Origin: Psilocybe azurescens
Lineage: Eukaryota; Basidiomycota; Agaricomycetes; Agaricales; Agrocybaceae
Direction of reading: 5' to 3'
DNA length: 64,000 nt
NCBI GenBank assembly: GCA_023853785.1
Contig: JAJIRX010000549.1
Span: forward strand, 1 to 64,000
The position numbers and the translations under genes are program-made. Shown here piece by piece: positions 49,102-63,173 of this stretch; the stretch's first letter is position 1, and each line of letters opens with the position of its first letter. The notes beneath the pieces were generated by a model. The model was not told where the DNA came from. It made no database searches and saw nothing but the letters and a program-made list of their open reading frames with translations.

Positions 49102-49688
49102 AGGTAGGCGGCACGCAGAACCGGCACCTTTATGTAAGCGCTTATATAAGCGCCAAAATGTTGCCTGCAAGGAAAAATAAAATTTTGCAGGCCATTACTG
49201 GTAATAACTGTGCCAAGGGAAGGGATAAAAATTTTTCAACTTATACTGAGCACAAATAAATGCATTAGAAGCCATTCTTACACCTTAGATACCATAAATC
49301 TCCCCTCAAACGATGTGTGGTTGATGTGAGAGGGTCGGCAGATGATGCCGCCGTGACCGATGGTCATTATCTTACCTATTATGGTAATTTACATAATAAT
49401 CCTAACCCTAAAGTCGCGGCAAATCTCGATGGTAAAATTTTGAAAAGTTGTAGAATGAACGGGGAAGCACGAAAAAACACTTTTTTTTTTAAAAAAATAT
49501 CGTTTTTAAAAGAATGGCCAATAACTCTCTCAAAAGTTACTCAATTTTTAATTTTTTCCCGAGAAGTTCTAAAGACGATCAAAGCCTTTAATTCTTCAAT
49601 TTTAGAAATGTGGGAAAATAGTGTGGCCGAGGAATAGTGAGTCATTATTTGCTTACGTAAAGGTGCCGGTTCTGCGTGCCGCCTACCT
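49102..49688. mobile_element. Short non-autonomous DNA transposon (MITE) with ~38-bp terminal inverted repeats
   Basis: The left end AGGTAGGCGGCACGCAGAAC... matches the inverted right end over 40 positions with one mismatch (49100-49139 against 49690-49651). Both ends abut a TA dinucleotide, as for Tc1/mariner-type insertions. The palindrome GCGCTTATATAAGCGC lies just inside the left end. The interior is AT-rich; a 106-codon frame at 49317-49637 has no transposase features. The class assignment is an inference from the TA flanks. Confidence 0.8.
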
Positions 49689-50396
49689 TAAGGGAGATGT
49701 AGGGCTCACGCTGTAATACATACCAAACCGAATACGCAGTACAGCATAGTATGTACAAAAAAATTGTACTGTATTGATTTTTTCTGTAAGTAGTACAATG
49801 GGAAACCAGGAAATTGTGTACGCTCTGGGCGTTGCGAGTACCTTTCGAGTACGTACCAAATCCCACAGTATATAGCCTTCGAATTTTTCCAGAAAATAAT
49901 ATCATAGACAACCGAGTGCGGCAGAGTAGGATTGTAGTGTGTAATTTTATGCCAGGGTATAGATTTCATAATTCGAACATCCTAATGAGGAGTTAAATGA
50001 GCAATGTGGAACGAGCATAGGTGAAGTATGTGCAGATTTTCAAGTCCTAGTAGTTGATGAAGGTACTTAGTCTGTTCACTGTTATGCAGGAACCAAACTC
50101 AAACAAACATTCGTTTGGCATGCTCAAAGCCCGCTAAGCCAAATAAACGCCTACACAAGAACGTGAACCAAAATAGGAGTCTCCTGGTCAACTCTGGTCG
50201 TACGTAGACACGTGCTGACTCCTGAGGTTTGCAAAGTGCCATTCATATCATGTCTACGTTACATCTTTGATTATTTCTGTGAGACTGTTCTCCTCTATTT
50301 TGGAAGAGAATAAGACCAGGGGACCTCTCAGCTAGCTCAGCTTCATCGGATTTACAAGCGATGATGGGCAAGTGGTGAGGAGTCATGGATCAAGAT

Positions 50397-50782
50397 TTAC
50401 ATGCAATTTGACGCAGTGGTCCCACTCTGAAATGACACATGAGTAACCCAAAGGAGAACGCAGATACCCGAGGGATACTCACTAGGCCTGCCTTGCAGCA
50501 GCCAAATTTTTGGACCCACAGCTGGCTAGGTTACCCTGAATGCAATTGACTGAACAAATGACACATTGGGTGCAACGAGTCTTCGTTAGAGGAAATACGT
50601 GAGCATACAATTGATGAGTTTCTTTACTTACGCCCGGCTCCGCCTATAAACTCCTCTGGAGGAAAGAAAAAATCGCAACACGTTTCAACGCATGCATCTC
50701 CAGCTTCTGGAGTGTTCGTTGTAGCCACGATAGTCACTGCCAACAGACTGAGAATTGTGGCGACCATGCAGATAATTTTCAT
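50397..50782 (-). CDS. Small secreted cysteine-rich protein
   Basis: The start at 50782 gives a typical signal peptide (MKIICMVATILSLLAVTIVA) followed by TTNTPEAGDACVETCCDFFF. Two introns are proposed: donor GTAAAG near 50628 with acceptor CCTAG near 50508, and 50464-50415. The second and third exons give KFGCCKAGL and end SNCM at the stop 50397, for about 70 residues. The mature peptide has six cysteines in the order C, CC, CC, C. Small secreted cysteine-rich proteins are common effectors or surface proteins of fungi; no specific family is recognised. A TATA box lies 80 bp upstream. The first donor is not the strongest one nearby (GTAAGT is four bases earlier), so exon 2 is tentative. Confidence 0.55.
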
Positions 50783-50861
50783 GTTGAAAACGCTGCTTGT
50801 CGTAGTAGGAAATCAGAGTAGGGAGCTTGTGAGTGTGCTGGCGACTGCAATCGCAGAGGTT

Positions 50862-50870
50862 CCTTATATA
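50862..50870 (-). promoter_or_regulatory. TATA box of the small secreted protein gene
   Basis: TATATAAGG on the minus strand, about 80 bases before the start codon at 50782. Confidence 0.5.
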
Positions 50871-51631
50871 TCGAAATCGAAGTAGATCAGGTTCGCCCCT
50901 CACATGAATAAGATTGAGATACTCACCACTAGTCACTGACTGTCGAGAAAGCTTTGGTCCGCACGTAATGGAAGCGGTCTCAATAAGCCTTGAACTCCAT
51001 TGTATAGGTCTCTGTGATAGCGAAGCGCACAGGTGATCCATAATATCCTGGTTGCTACTAGTAGAAGCCGGCTTAATCAGAATCCCGACTCAATGATGTC
51101 GCCAGTCTAGCCGTAAATGTAAAACAAGGATCTTTGTTGGGCAGGTCCCCGAAGATATCTCTACGTGCTTCAATCATGAAGTCCAAGATGGTCCTCTGTT
51201 TCTCATCTTATTAGAGAATTGCTATAGGCAAAGAAGAGATCATTTTAAGCATCGTCTCTGACTATTGGACGCGAATATATACGCACACTTATTTTATTGT
51301 GTGGCTTGAATGTCCATTTATACTGCGAACGTATTAGCACATCTTATAACTTTATTTTGATCGACGTATCTGTAATAGAAATACGAATGGTTAAACAGTC
51401 ACGAAAAGAGGGAAGAGCTCTGAGCACGGGATTTTGGGGCAGAATGATTATCTCTCCATTAGCCACGGGGCTCGTCGCTTGTTTTTCCAATGTTCCGGCT
51501 GAAAGTAACTGGCACAAGTTCACAAAGACCTTTCATTGCACAGCATAAGATTATTTAGTTTCAAATAACTGGAGAGATCACCGCGTTTCGTTTTGCTTAA
51601 ATCGGTCTTTGTACCATTAATAATAGAAACC
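50871..51631. other. Intergenic, no gene seen
   Basis: Upstream region of the small secreted protein gene and 3' flank of the CoA ligase. No conserved frame. Confidence 0.5.
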
Positions 51632-53833
51632 CTAAAGCTTGGCCCTTCTATTGAACCACCCTTTGGACTTCTTGACACGGCCTTCGTGACGCTCCTGCAA
51701 GATGCGACGAAGCACCTTTCCTGTCGGAGATTTGGGAATTTCATCGACGACTTCGATACCTCCCCTCAGCCACTTATACTTGCTCAAATTTTCCTTATGC
51801 CATCGGTCCAGCTCCTTTATGACCTTATCCTTACCCCAGCCCTTCTTGGTATCCTTTCCAGTAGCGCTGAGAACAATCCAAGCTCTCGGAACCTTTTCGT
51901 CGTCCGTACGCCCACCACTCACACCTGCAACGGTAGCATCGCTGATCAATCCTTCAGGATGCGACAGTAGACAATTCTCAATTTCTACTGGAGATACCTG
52001 GGACCCAGATATCTTTAGTGTATCCTGAGTTGAGAACAATTGGCCTATGTTCCTGCGAAGTAGGGTAGACAAACACTTACTTTTGTTCTATCAGCAAACC
52101 AGAAGTTCCCGTTTTCGTCGACTCTGAACCGATCGCCTGTCTTTAACCACCCTCTTACGAATGTCTCGCTGTTTGCTTTGGGATTGTTCCAATATCCGAG
52201 AGCAATATTCTGCGAGCGCAACCAAAGTTCGCCCTCTTCATTCACACCGCAGTCAACTTCAGCAGAAGGCGTGGTAGACGATGGAGGAACAGCATGTTCA
52301 TGTTTTAATAATCGTGCTTCCATCCCTGGTAGCAGGACCCCTGCAGATCCCTCAAGATGCTTGAGTTTCCCATCGAGCATTCCATCCACTGGCTGCATGA
52401 CAGCACCGATCGTCTGCCAACGTAATTGTATCAGTTTCAGTAGTCTCTATATGAAATATACATCACACACGGCCTCTGACATCCCATATCCTTCGGTAAA
52501 GCGCACTGTATTTGGGATGTGTCTTAAAAATTTCGCCCCTAGCTCAGGAGGAAGGTACGCCGCGCCGCAGAGTACGCTTGATACACTTCGGAGGTCAGCT
52601 TTCCCTATACTGGGATGATGTACAAGCTGATGAATAAGCGAAGGAATGAGGGTAAGCGCGGAAACTTTATATCTGGATAAATAGAATGCTGAGTAATTAT
52701 GCATCAAGGATGCTGATGGCATTTGTACCTCGAAATAGCATTAAGAGCAACTTCTACGTTCCACTTCGGGAGAATAACCAGTGTACTGGGAACAAATGTG
52801 CAGCGGAAGCTATATGCGTGAAGCCCGTACGAATGGTGCAGTGGAAGGAAGGCGAGAGTAACAGGAAGCCCATCTGGAGTCTGAGGAACAGGGGCTGCAG
52901 TGCCTGAGGTTAATACATATCATCGTACGTGGTCTAAAGCTGACGTACCGTGTAGACCTCTAATGTAGCTTCGAAAAGAGTGAACGCCTGTCCCATTGCG
53001 TAAATAAGATTTCCATGAGAGATCATGACAGCTACACGGGAGGAGAACGGATTAGAGGCTATCACTAAGGCATATTGTGCGCTTACCCTTTGGAAGCCCG
53101 CTTGTTCCACTGGAGAATACGAGGTATGCCAGTGTATCGCTTGTGGCAGGCTGTATGGGAATCGTCTGTGTACCACGTTTTCGTACATTCTCTATGATAC
53201 CCCAGAACGACCCTTGCTCTGGGATTGCCCGCTTCGACTTAGCTTCGCTACCCTTTAAGATATGTATACGGCTGTGGCTCAGTCCGACTTTGTTAGCGAC
53301 AGGTAGCACTAAAGCATGGAGTTTCTCATCAACGAAGAGGCGCGTCACTTTTGATAACGTCAATGCATGCGTAAGCTCAAAGGGTGTGCTGAATGGTGAG
53401 ATTGGCGCAAATGGGATGGTGGAGCGAAGGCAAGAGTGAATCAAAGTGATATATTCCTGTATACAAAATGTTAGTGGTGTAACCTGTCATCAATCATTGA
53501 GTACTTCACCGATGAGTTCTCACCCATAATACCGATAAGTTCTTTTCCACCATCACGCCTCACATCCCTGACAGTTACCCCTGCATTCCAGCCCTGCAGG
53601 CCTAGCCCGCCGTCTTCTACAGCTGCGCTGAGACCAGTGCTCATATCATCGATGTTGCGAATATAGTCGTTGTACATTACGCGCTTAGGTAGTCCATTGT
53701 CGGACAAGGTGCCTAAGTCAATGTGCATGGTGAAGTTTGGCCATTCCGCTTGATCAGGTCTCTTAAAGAAAATGTGATGAGCATTTGTGGCTGGGACCGG
53801 CGGCGGGCTAGGAAACATAGAGTTAAGATACAT
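51632..53833 (-). CDS. AMP-forming acyl/aryl-CoA ligase (4-coumarate-CoA ligase-like), PTS1-like C-terminus
   Basis: ANL-superfamily enzyme that activates a carboxylic acid with ATP and joins it to CoA. Exons begin at 53833, 53456, 53031 and 52903, with further introns near 52735-52682, 52461-52415 and 52079-52023. The motifs appear in order: SSGTSGLPKG (P-loop, split by an intron after PKG), SHGN, PLHHSYGLHAY, GYGMSE, GELWLRSQNIALGYWNNP, LKTGDRFRVDENG, KISGSQVSPVEIEN and PKSPTGKVLRR with the catalytic Lys. It ends RRAKL; Ala-Lys-Leu preceded by basic residues fits peroxisomal targeting signal 1. The junction 52949/52903 does not keep frame with the strongest donor; a weaker donor four bases on does. 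The substrate cannot be read from sequence. Confidence 0.85.
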
Positions 53834-54267
53834 CCTTAACTATAGGGGTGGTCGAGACGGATGCGGGGAAGTTAAGGGGAGAGGGTGGGGAAACGGTGCG
53901 AGGTAGCTGACAGGTACAGGTAACAGCTCTCAGACTAAGGTACTTACACGCGAGGGTATGCACACGAAAGTCACTGGCAGAAGATAGAAGGCCTGTCCTA
54001 TATGTATACACCGACAACGAGATGCCGAAGAGTATCATTCGTTACACTCGCACTGTGCGAATGTGGTACGGAAGAGGTACGGATAACCTGCTCCGCTTAC
54101 TACCCCGCATTATTACCTCGGGCAGGACTTCGTACAAACCCATCACAAATGATCGGCTGCTCACCGAGAACATAATCATACTTTTTATATATGTTACTAA
54201 ATATAACCCAAGTTACTGTCTTGCACAGTTAGCTAATATTACTATTATTAGATTATGTGATTACATC

Positions 54268-54352
54268 GGGCACATGGTGTAGTTGGTTATCACGCTCGCT
54301 TAGCATTTTCATGGTTTGCGAGAGGTGTTGGGTTCAATTCCCAATGCGTCCA
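54268..54352 (+). tRNA. trnA-AGC: tRNA-Ala (AGC) with an 11-nt intron
   Basis: The cloverleaf has acceptor GGGCACA paired with TGCGTCC, D-arm GGTGTAGTTGGTTATCAC, anticodon stem CTCGC/GCGAG, anticodon loop TTAGCA with an inserted 11-nt intron after position 37, and T-arm TTGGGTTCAATTCCCAA. The A box (TGGTGTAGTTGG) and B box (GGTTCAATTCC) are intact. The discriminator is A at 54352. One A-C mismatch sits in the acceptor stem (position 5-68), and position 3-70 is G-U as in canonical tRNA-Ala. Confidence 0.88.
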
Positions 54353-54353
54353 A

Positions 54354-54359
54354 TTTTTT
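54354..54359 (+). terminator. RNA polymerase III terminator
   Basis: Six T residues begin two bases after the tRNA-Ala discriminator. Confidence 0.8.
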
Positions 54360-54558
54360 CTTCATCTTATCTTTCTCGACTATTCTCCTTCTTATCTCAG
54401 CTTGTATCGGGTTCAAAGCTGAGATCCGATACAATCTGGGATTAGGACGCTGCTTTTCCGAATCAAATATAGTATTGATAAATACCCTAGCCTTTAGACA
54501 ATCTAAGCTCAACACCTAGTCTCGCATACTGATTCTACAGAAGTCACATCGGGAATAA

Positions 54559-56905
<2,347 letters not shown>

Positions 56906-56966
56906 CTTCTAAATTCCTAGAGGTAAACCTTTGGCAATAATGCATTAGTTGCCCTCCAGGAGCCCC

Positions 56967-56974
56967 TATTTATA
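56967..56974 (-). promoter_or_regulatory. TATA box of the GMC oxidoreductase gene
   Basis: TATAAATA on the minus strand, about 62 bases upstream of the start codon at 56905. Confidence 0.55.
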
Positions 56975-58350
56975 CGAACGACCCCGCTCCCCACCATACT
57001 CGCCGACAATCCAGAACTCCTTATGTAGCGAAAAATATATGATTACCGAGATGTCGCAGACTCTCAAATCCCGACGACGCGTCCTCTTTGTAGCCTAAAT
57101 TTAGTTCTAAACCACATGCACTAAGCACCTGGGCTCTGTTGGAATTTACTCGCTAACTGGTAATCGGCCCCATTAATACCTTAGCATTCATGCTGATAGA
57201 TTCCCTATTCGGCCCATTTCCGTATATAGTCTACATATTTTTGTAACCTTACATTCATTCGTTTGCCACGAAGTATTCCCTTTCCCCGTTATTTCAATAG
57301 GCTCATCAGGATCAGTGTCCAGAGTGCTAAGGGGGAAATGATCTCGGTACGTTGCACACACCTGCTTTTAGATTCTGGCGCTTATAGGTCTGGACTCAGC
57401 ACAACTTGCTGTATGTTAATCCGATTTTATTCACTACTAAGGGGAAGCCAGCATATTTTACCGTAAAATAAAACCCTTTAAATGCTGCAAATACGATAAG
57501 ATAGTACTATCAAATCAGAAAAATGCATAGATTTGACTTGCGATACCTGATACTGAGGGCAAAGTTTTAGTCCATGGTATTCTTGATATTTATAACTCGG
57601 AGGGAGGAAAACACGCTTAGAGGAAAGTTCCAGCAGTTGCCGACCTCAGCATTTTCTGCTATTTTTACGTTTTAATTGTATACGTATGCCAATGAGTAAT
57701 CCCGATGCTGTAGAAATAATTCATAAGCATGTTACTATGCATGTTACACTCTACATTAAAGAGTCGATACTCTACACTAAGTACGATAGAACCTGCGAGT
57801 TTTGGTCCTTGTTACATCAATATGTCTCTCGACTCAACTCTCATCGTGACTCTTCTTGAATATATCTAGACCAGAGGATCGAGGAAACCCCTTGTCGAAG
57901 TAAATTCAATTCAGCTGTAACTGGTGTAGTGTCAGGCTAAAAGTCAGGCTCCGATTTAAATTCGTATTTAATTTCAATCCTGATGAGCACGACATAAGTG
58001 AAGTCTTGGTTCAGTTTCGCTTCTCCAGGTCAACTCAAAAGTGGCGATCAAGTCTCACAGCTTTGAACTCACCTCAGCTATCATCACATTATGAGAATCG
58101 GAACCCACAACTTCTACACTGAGAATCACCGCCCAAGCCCAGGACATACACGGTACTATCAAGCATTGAGAACTTCGTTCAGGGCACCAAGAAAGTTTGC
58201 TTGCGTTCCTTGCATCTTGTATTTATGTTCAGTCTCTATCATGTGTTGTTACTGATCTCGATTGCTATTATTCATAAGTCTAACTTACTTCTTCAGGAAA
58301 AGCTCTGCATGGACATTGCACAACTTGGGAATACAGCATTGGCAACGTGA
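56975..58350. other. Intergenic, no gene seen
   Basis: AT-rich spacer between the divergent GMC gene and the NACHT-type remnant. It contains GATAAGATAGTACTATC (about 57496), but no frame with family features. Confidence 0.5.
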
Positions 58351-58359
58351 TCGGCTCGA

Positions 58360-61050
58360 TAACACGAGCGTCATGTGCGCCCTCCGATAGTTTATCGCGG
58401 ACGCTGAGGGTTCAAACCACTTCAACATACCTCTCAACTTCAAATCAAGCGTGGCACATACCGTATCTGGTTGTTTCTCAAACAGAATTGTCTAGGAGTA
58501 GCTATATTCTCCAGAGACAGGTGCAGGTGCTACGGCTCAGACAATCTCCAGTTCTATCATCGAGCAAGTTGCTGGTTACGATGTCCAACTTCGAGCCAAA
58601 ATCGCTGCCAAAACCAAATCGGACAAATCTCTTGCGTCAGCCGATATCGTACGCCAATTCCGCGCCCTCATTGTCAACACCATTAGCGCATATGCTGAGT
58701 TAGATGGCCAATTAATGATGAGCGGTCTTGTTCTTATCGCCATTGACGGGTTGAATACAATCGCAGAAGACGAACAGTATAAATTCCTCACCATCATTGC
58801 GGATTATTCAAAAAAACTCCCCCCGAATTTTCGCCTTTTGATTACTTCGCAACAGGGAGATATGATTCAGACGATGTTAGGCCCCGTCACCAAGTATCAG
58901 ATCCCAGAAATGGGGTATGATGACGCTACGGAGGGCAGCCGCCGCGATATTAACGAGTACATTTCGAGGTGTTTGGCTGCTTTGTGTTCGCAAAAGCCAG
59001 ACTCATCAGAACGTTATCCAGTGGATACCCTGCAATTTAATTCACGGAGCGTGCAACGGGAATGGATTTCTGGGTGTCCTTGGTCTATCGTTCACTGCTG
59101 GAACCCCGACTACGATAATCCCTCCTTCATTTTATCAGATCTTTTTTTTGAACAAGCTACCCCATTCCAAAGATGATACCATGGACCACCTCTACCGCTC
59201 TATCCTCAAACCAATCCGCCATCTTGCGCTCTCCTCTTAGAACGTCTTCGATATTTTAATGTAATCTCCGAGACCACTGCCTTTATCTCATCTTTGTCGA
59301 ACTGCCTACATTCCGTTAGGGTCCAAAATATGGAGCTCGACAGGCTCGCCAATACGCTGTTCAGGCTGGGACTTATCTGGGAACGGGCGCGGGACAACCA
59401 GGGAGGGCCGCTAATCTGCATCCATCCGAGCTTAGAAGACTTTTTGACTAACCCACGCCGGTGTTATGGGACTGAGTTATACGTGGATAGAGAGCTTCCG
59501 CTACAATTTGTCCCCGAAATTCGTCTCGGCATACTGAATCAGTTATTGCAGCATAATATTCGCCAATTCGCCAATTGATGGCCATGAACGTGGGCACAAA
59601 AAAATAACTGTGCCATGTCCGTGCCGTCAGTGCCTGTCCGTGCCTGTCCGTGCATGTCAATGCAATGTCAATGCAGAGTCAGTGCCTACTGACCGGCACG
59701 GACATTTCTCTTGCCCCCATGAACGTCAAGATCGTGGACGTGGCTGATTGTGTCCTACGATATATTTTTGAGACATTGCGAGACGCTTGCTACAGCTGGA
59801 TTTCGCACCTTATTGACCAGGAATCTGTGCCGACGGATATTGTTCTACGTCAAAAACTTCAAGAGTTCATGTCCAATCATCTTTTGCATTAATTGAAATC
59901 AGACTCTGTTGGGTTCGCTCCATAACATGTACCAGAGCTTATGGTTCATCCCTGTCTGGGTCTACGGGGCTGGATACTACATAGCTTTGGCATCTTCCAC
60001 AGGCAGCATCTCTCTTTCGGATACGACAACCAGCAATGAGATGCCATGTAACGTCAGTAGTGACGCTGACGTCACTGTCTGCTCCGCGGCGGTCTCCCCA
60101 GACAGGAATTACTCAGCGACAGGCGCGCAGAATGGCAATGTAACGGTCGGAGATATTCAGACGGGAGAACGCACCACACATTCGACCAAGTCTTTGACCG
60201 TCCGCTTCTCACCTATCTGCCGAACGGAAACAGGTTGCTGAGTGTCAATAGCTCCGAGATCATGGCCAAATTCTGCCTGTGGGACGTGCACACGGGAGAC
60301 ATAGTTCCGGTGTTTGTCACGGCTGTTTGTGGACACACCTTGCATGGCGTCGCCCTTTCGCCGGACGGACGGAAGCTAGCCGTGCACGATGAGGTTAGTA
60401 TTCGGATTTTCGACATGGATGGGCCCTAGGGTCGAGTCACTAGCGAGCAGTTGGCTGGACCCCACCACCTCAGAAGGGCAACATTGCGTGTAGCGAAACT
60501 TGGATGGTCGCAGGACGGCATTTTTATAGCCTTTGCATCAGTGAAAGATGACATGGTCAGTGTATGGTCTCTTCAAGACGGTATCGCTCTGAGAATTGCC
60601 CTCAAATCTTGGAGCAGCCCAACTGGATTGACACTCTCTTCAGACTTGTCACTGCTTACCGGTATACAGACGTACGCAGATGGGTGCGGCACCGCAATGA
60701 AGCGAATCCACATATGAGACATGCGAACTGGGAAATTAACTATCAAGAATGACGTGGAATCATTGAATAAGCGCACTTGACTCTCGCTATTTCTCCTTCC
60801 TGATGAATAACAGCTCATCCTTCTGGGTGTCGGACCTGATTGGCAGACTTGTGTGTAGCACTTTCACGATCATTCTCCCCGCTGTTCTCGACACGCGCGT
60901 CCACGCCGTCGCAGGGCAGGGTAACAATCAAGCTCGGCCTAATGCGCACGCCGGACGCGCAGAATTTAATGGAGTGTGATGAGATTTATGGGGAGCTCAT
61001 TAAAAGGAGCAGGCTGTCGTTGGTATCCGCACGCATACGCCAACTGTGAA
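58360..61050 (+). pseudogene. NACHT-WD40 (STAND/NLR-like) protein, decayed
   Basis: Blocks in order: KSSVAHTVSGCFSNRI (what remains of the P-loop helix), CLGVAIFSRD, ADIVRQFRALIVNTISAY, the Walker B-like LVLIAIDGLNTI, FLTIIADYSKKLPPNFRLL and ITSQ. These are NACHT landmarks. After MDHLYRSILKPI come RLANTLFRLGLIWER and LICIHPSLEDFLTNP, typical of the segment after NACHT, then WISHL...QEFMSNHLLH. WD40 blades follow: VTVCSAAVSPDRNYSATG, GVALSPDGRKLAVHDE and LGWSQDGIFIAFASVKDD...VSVWSLQDG. Frames change at least six times and the glycine-rich loop before KSS is lost, so it is a pseudogene. Such proteins act in fungal self/non-self recognition and cell death. Confidence 0.75.
59618..59700. repeat. 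Short tandem degenerate repeats inside the NACHT-WD40 remnant
   Basis: The unit GTGCCTGTCC and variants (GTGCATGTCA, ATGCAATGTCA) are repeated about six times and disrupt the reading frame. Confidence 0.6.
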
Positions 61051-61883
61051 ATTTCAGAGTCTCTCAGGGAGGGTGTTTCGTTTGTGCCATCGTCTACCGG
61101 CTGGAAATTCTAGATCCGGAGATTAAAGCAGTCGTCTTTAGATCCGTTCTGACCTACGATGGAGGAAGGAGCGTCATGAACAAGACGACAGGCCGGATTG
61201 GAAGGACAAATAGCCTAAGTGTAGCGTGGGTGGACCGCACTTCTGGCAGGCGTGTATAAACCATGCTCGTCTATAATAACCAAGTAGTTAATGGCGGAGA
61301 GGCCTATATATTTGAGTACTATATCAAGCTTTTCATTGAGCGACAACTTACATTCTGGTGGCCAGGCCCAGTATAGTAAAGCCTCAATATTCAATGTTCA
61401 GGTGCCACCAATGAGATATGTGGTTAGCCTAGGCTCCATAAATTGACATGAAAAAGAAAGAAAAAAAAGATCTAAGCCCCTTCACAACCACAGTACCCTC
61501 ACTACATATATGTCGAGTATAAATATACTCGACAGCAGTGGCTGTTAATGAATATCGCCCCTGGCTAATTTGATCCGTTCATTTAGTGAGACGGAATGGG
61601 TCCCCAGCGGAGTACACGACTTGCTCAAAACGACTGATAATCCAGATGATACGCTTCTACGAACTTAGCGGCCACCTCACATTACTCCAGTCTTTGAGAA
61701 GGTGTCTAGGTTACTGATCACAGTCCCAGGCACGGTATCCTTCGATAATAGTAGTCCCTTGGAGTTTTAGTTTTACGATTCGGACGATATACGGCACTGT
61801 GATGGCAGTGATTGGATACAGCCTTATTAAAAAGGCGTCAAGAGAATCGAATGCGCATTATCATACAGTCTCTCAAAACACAA
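61051..61883. other. Intergenic with a perfect 24-bp palindrome
   Basis: No gene seen. The palindrome at 61511-61534 (arms TGTCGAGTATA and TATACTCGACA, centre AA) lies 350 bp before the next start codon. It may be a binding site for a dimeric regulator or a cruciform, or chance. Confidence 0.5.
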
Positions 61884-63173
61884 ATGTCTTCTGCACCTAA
61901 ACCTGAACCTAGCCATCATGTCGTGCCACATACGATATCCGGTGAACAGCCCTTTCTCGCCGAGATATGGCTTGTCGCAGTGGTCCTCTCTTCAATCGCC
62001 TATGGTATCGAAATTACGCTCGCGATCATGACTATCAACGCCCTGGCCAAGAAATCAACTGGGAGGCATACATCGGCACGCCTGCGAACTGTACTCATTA
62101 CAATCATTGCTTTCCTGTGTTTTCTGGGAACTGCGGGTGTCGTTTTTACTAACATTAGCCTTATTTATGTGTTTGTAAATCCAGATAATATTGTAGCGAA
62201 GTTGAAGGGAGCTACGTTCCAGATATTGGCTCAACCGTTCTCGGATATGGAATTGATTTTTGTCATCCTTGCAACGTGGTGTTCGTATGGGCTATTGGTG
62301 AGCTTCAAACATTCCTTAAACCCAATGCGGCGAGCCACCCATTAGCGTGCTAGTACTCATACCCATCTTCTTTAGATTTGGCGTTGCACAGTTTTGTATC
62401 AAGGAATATCTCTTCCGAAGCGCATTGTGTTCCTTGTGTTTGTGTCACTCCTGGCCTGCGTTTCCCTAGGTCAGAAGCCCTTGATATATGATTTATAGCA
62501 AACATCTTCTTGCTTACCATATATTCCTCAAGGGTTCGGCTTCATGGGTCTTCTAACGATGGTTCCCGGAGTCAGTGGGAAATGGTCCGGTACGAATATC
62601 CTCACAGTATTCGAAACTGTGTCATTCTTCGTCAATGGGGCGATATCCTGCCTTATCATCTTCCGTATCCTCTATCATCAATGGAGACTCCGGAAAGTGT
62701 TTGGAAAGGGATACGGTACGGAGTATACGCGAATAATAGTGATATCCATCGAATCCTCCCTCATGACGCTTATTTGGGATGGATTGATTATGATTCTGGC
62801 CTTCCGGTTAGAGGGCAGCTCGAAAACGGTGGAAGATTTGAGCTTGATTATTTTAAAGCTTTTACTTCACTTCAATGTAAGTGACGGCTTTTCTACTGCA
62901 ATGGTGTGGAGATATATTAACTGAGTCAACTGATAGATCATTGCCCCCATTCTTATCATCTATCGCGTGGCACAAGGCAGAGCAGTGTCAACGGGCGCTT
63001 CGGTATGGTCTTCCCCGGGAAAGACCACTAGGATGAAGATAGCAAAAATACGTGTCCCGACATTGAACGATGGTCCTACGTTTAATGTTAGGGCTACCCT
63101 TCAGCACCCCGGCAGTCCTGGCAGCATGGAGTCTTTCGAACCTAATTCCCAGATCCATGAGCGCGGACAGTGA
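61884..63173 (+). CDS. Multi-pass membrane protein (receptor-like)
   Basis: The chosen start at 61884 gives MSSAPKPEPSHHVVPHTISG; an earlier in-frame ATG at 61812 is possible. Helices are IWLVAVVLSSIAYGIEITL, VLITIIAFLCFLGTAGVVF, MELIFVILATWCSYGLL, IVFLVFVSLLACVSL, FETVSFFVNGAISCLIIF, IIVISIESSLMTLIWDGL and IIAPILIIYRVAQGRA, about seven. Exons are roughly 61884-62299, 62377-62470, 62534-62878 and from about 62938, with GT-AG introns. The cytosolic tail includes VRATLQHPGSPGSMESF and ends at 63173. It resembles agaric-expanded seven-helix proteins, but differs from both the DUF6533 pair and the tandem trio. The gene appears intact. Confidence 0.7.

Noticed and set aside
49317..49637. 106-codon frame inside the MITE as a transposase
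   Set aside because: No DDE or helix-turn-helix features; it is rich in homopolymer-coded Lys/Phe and probably non-coding.
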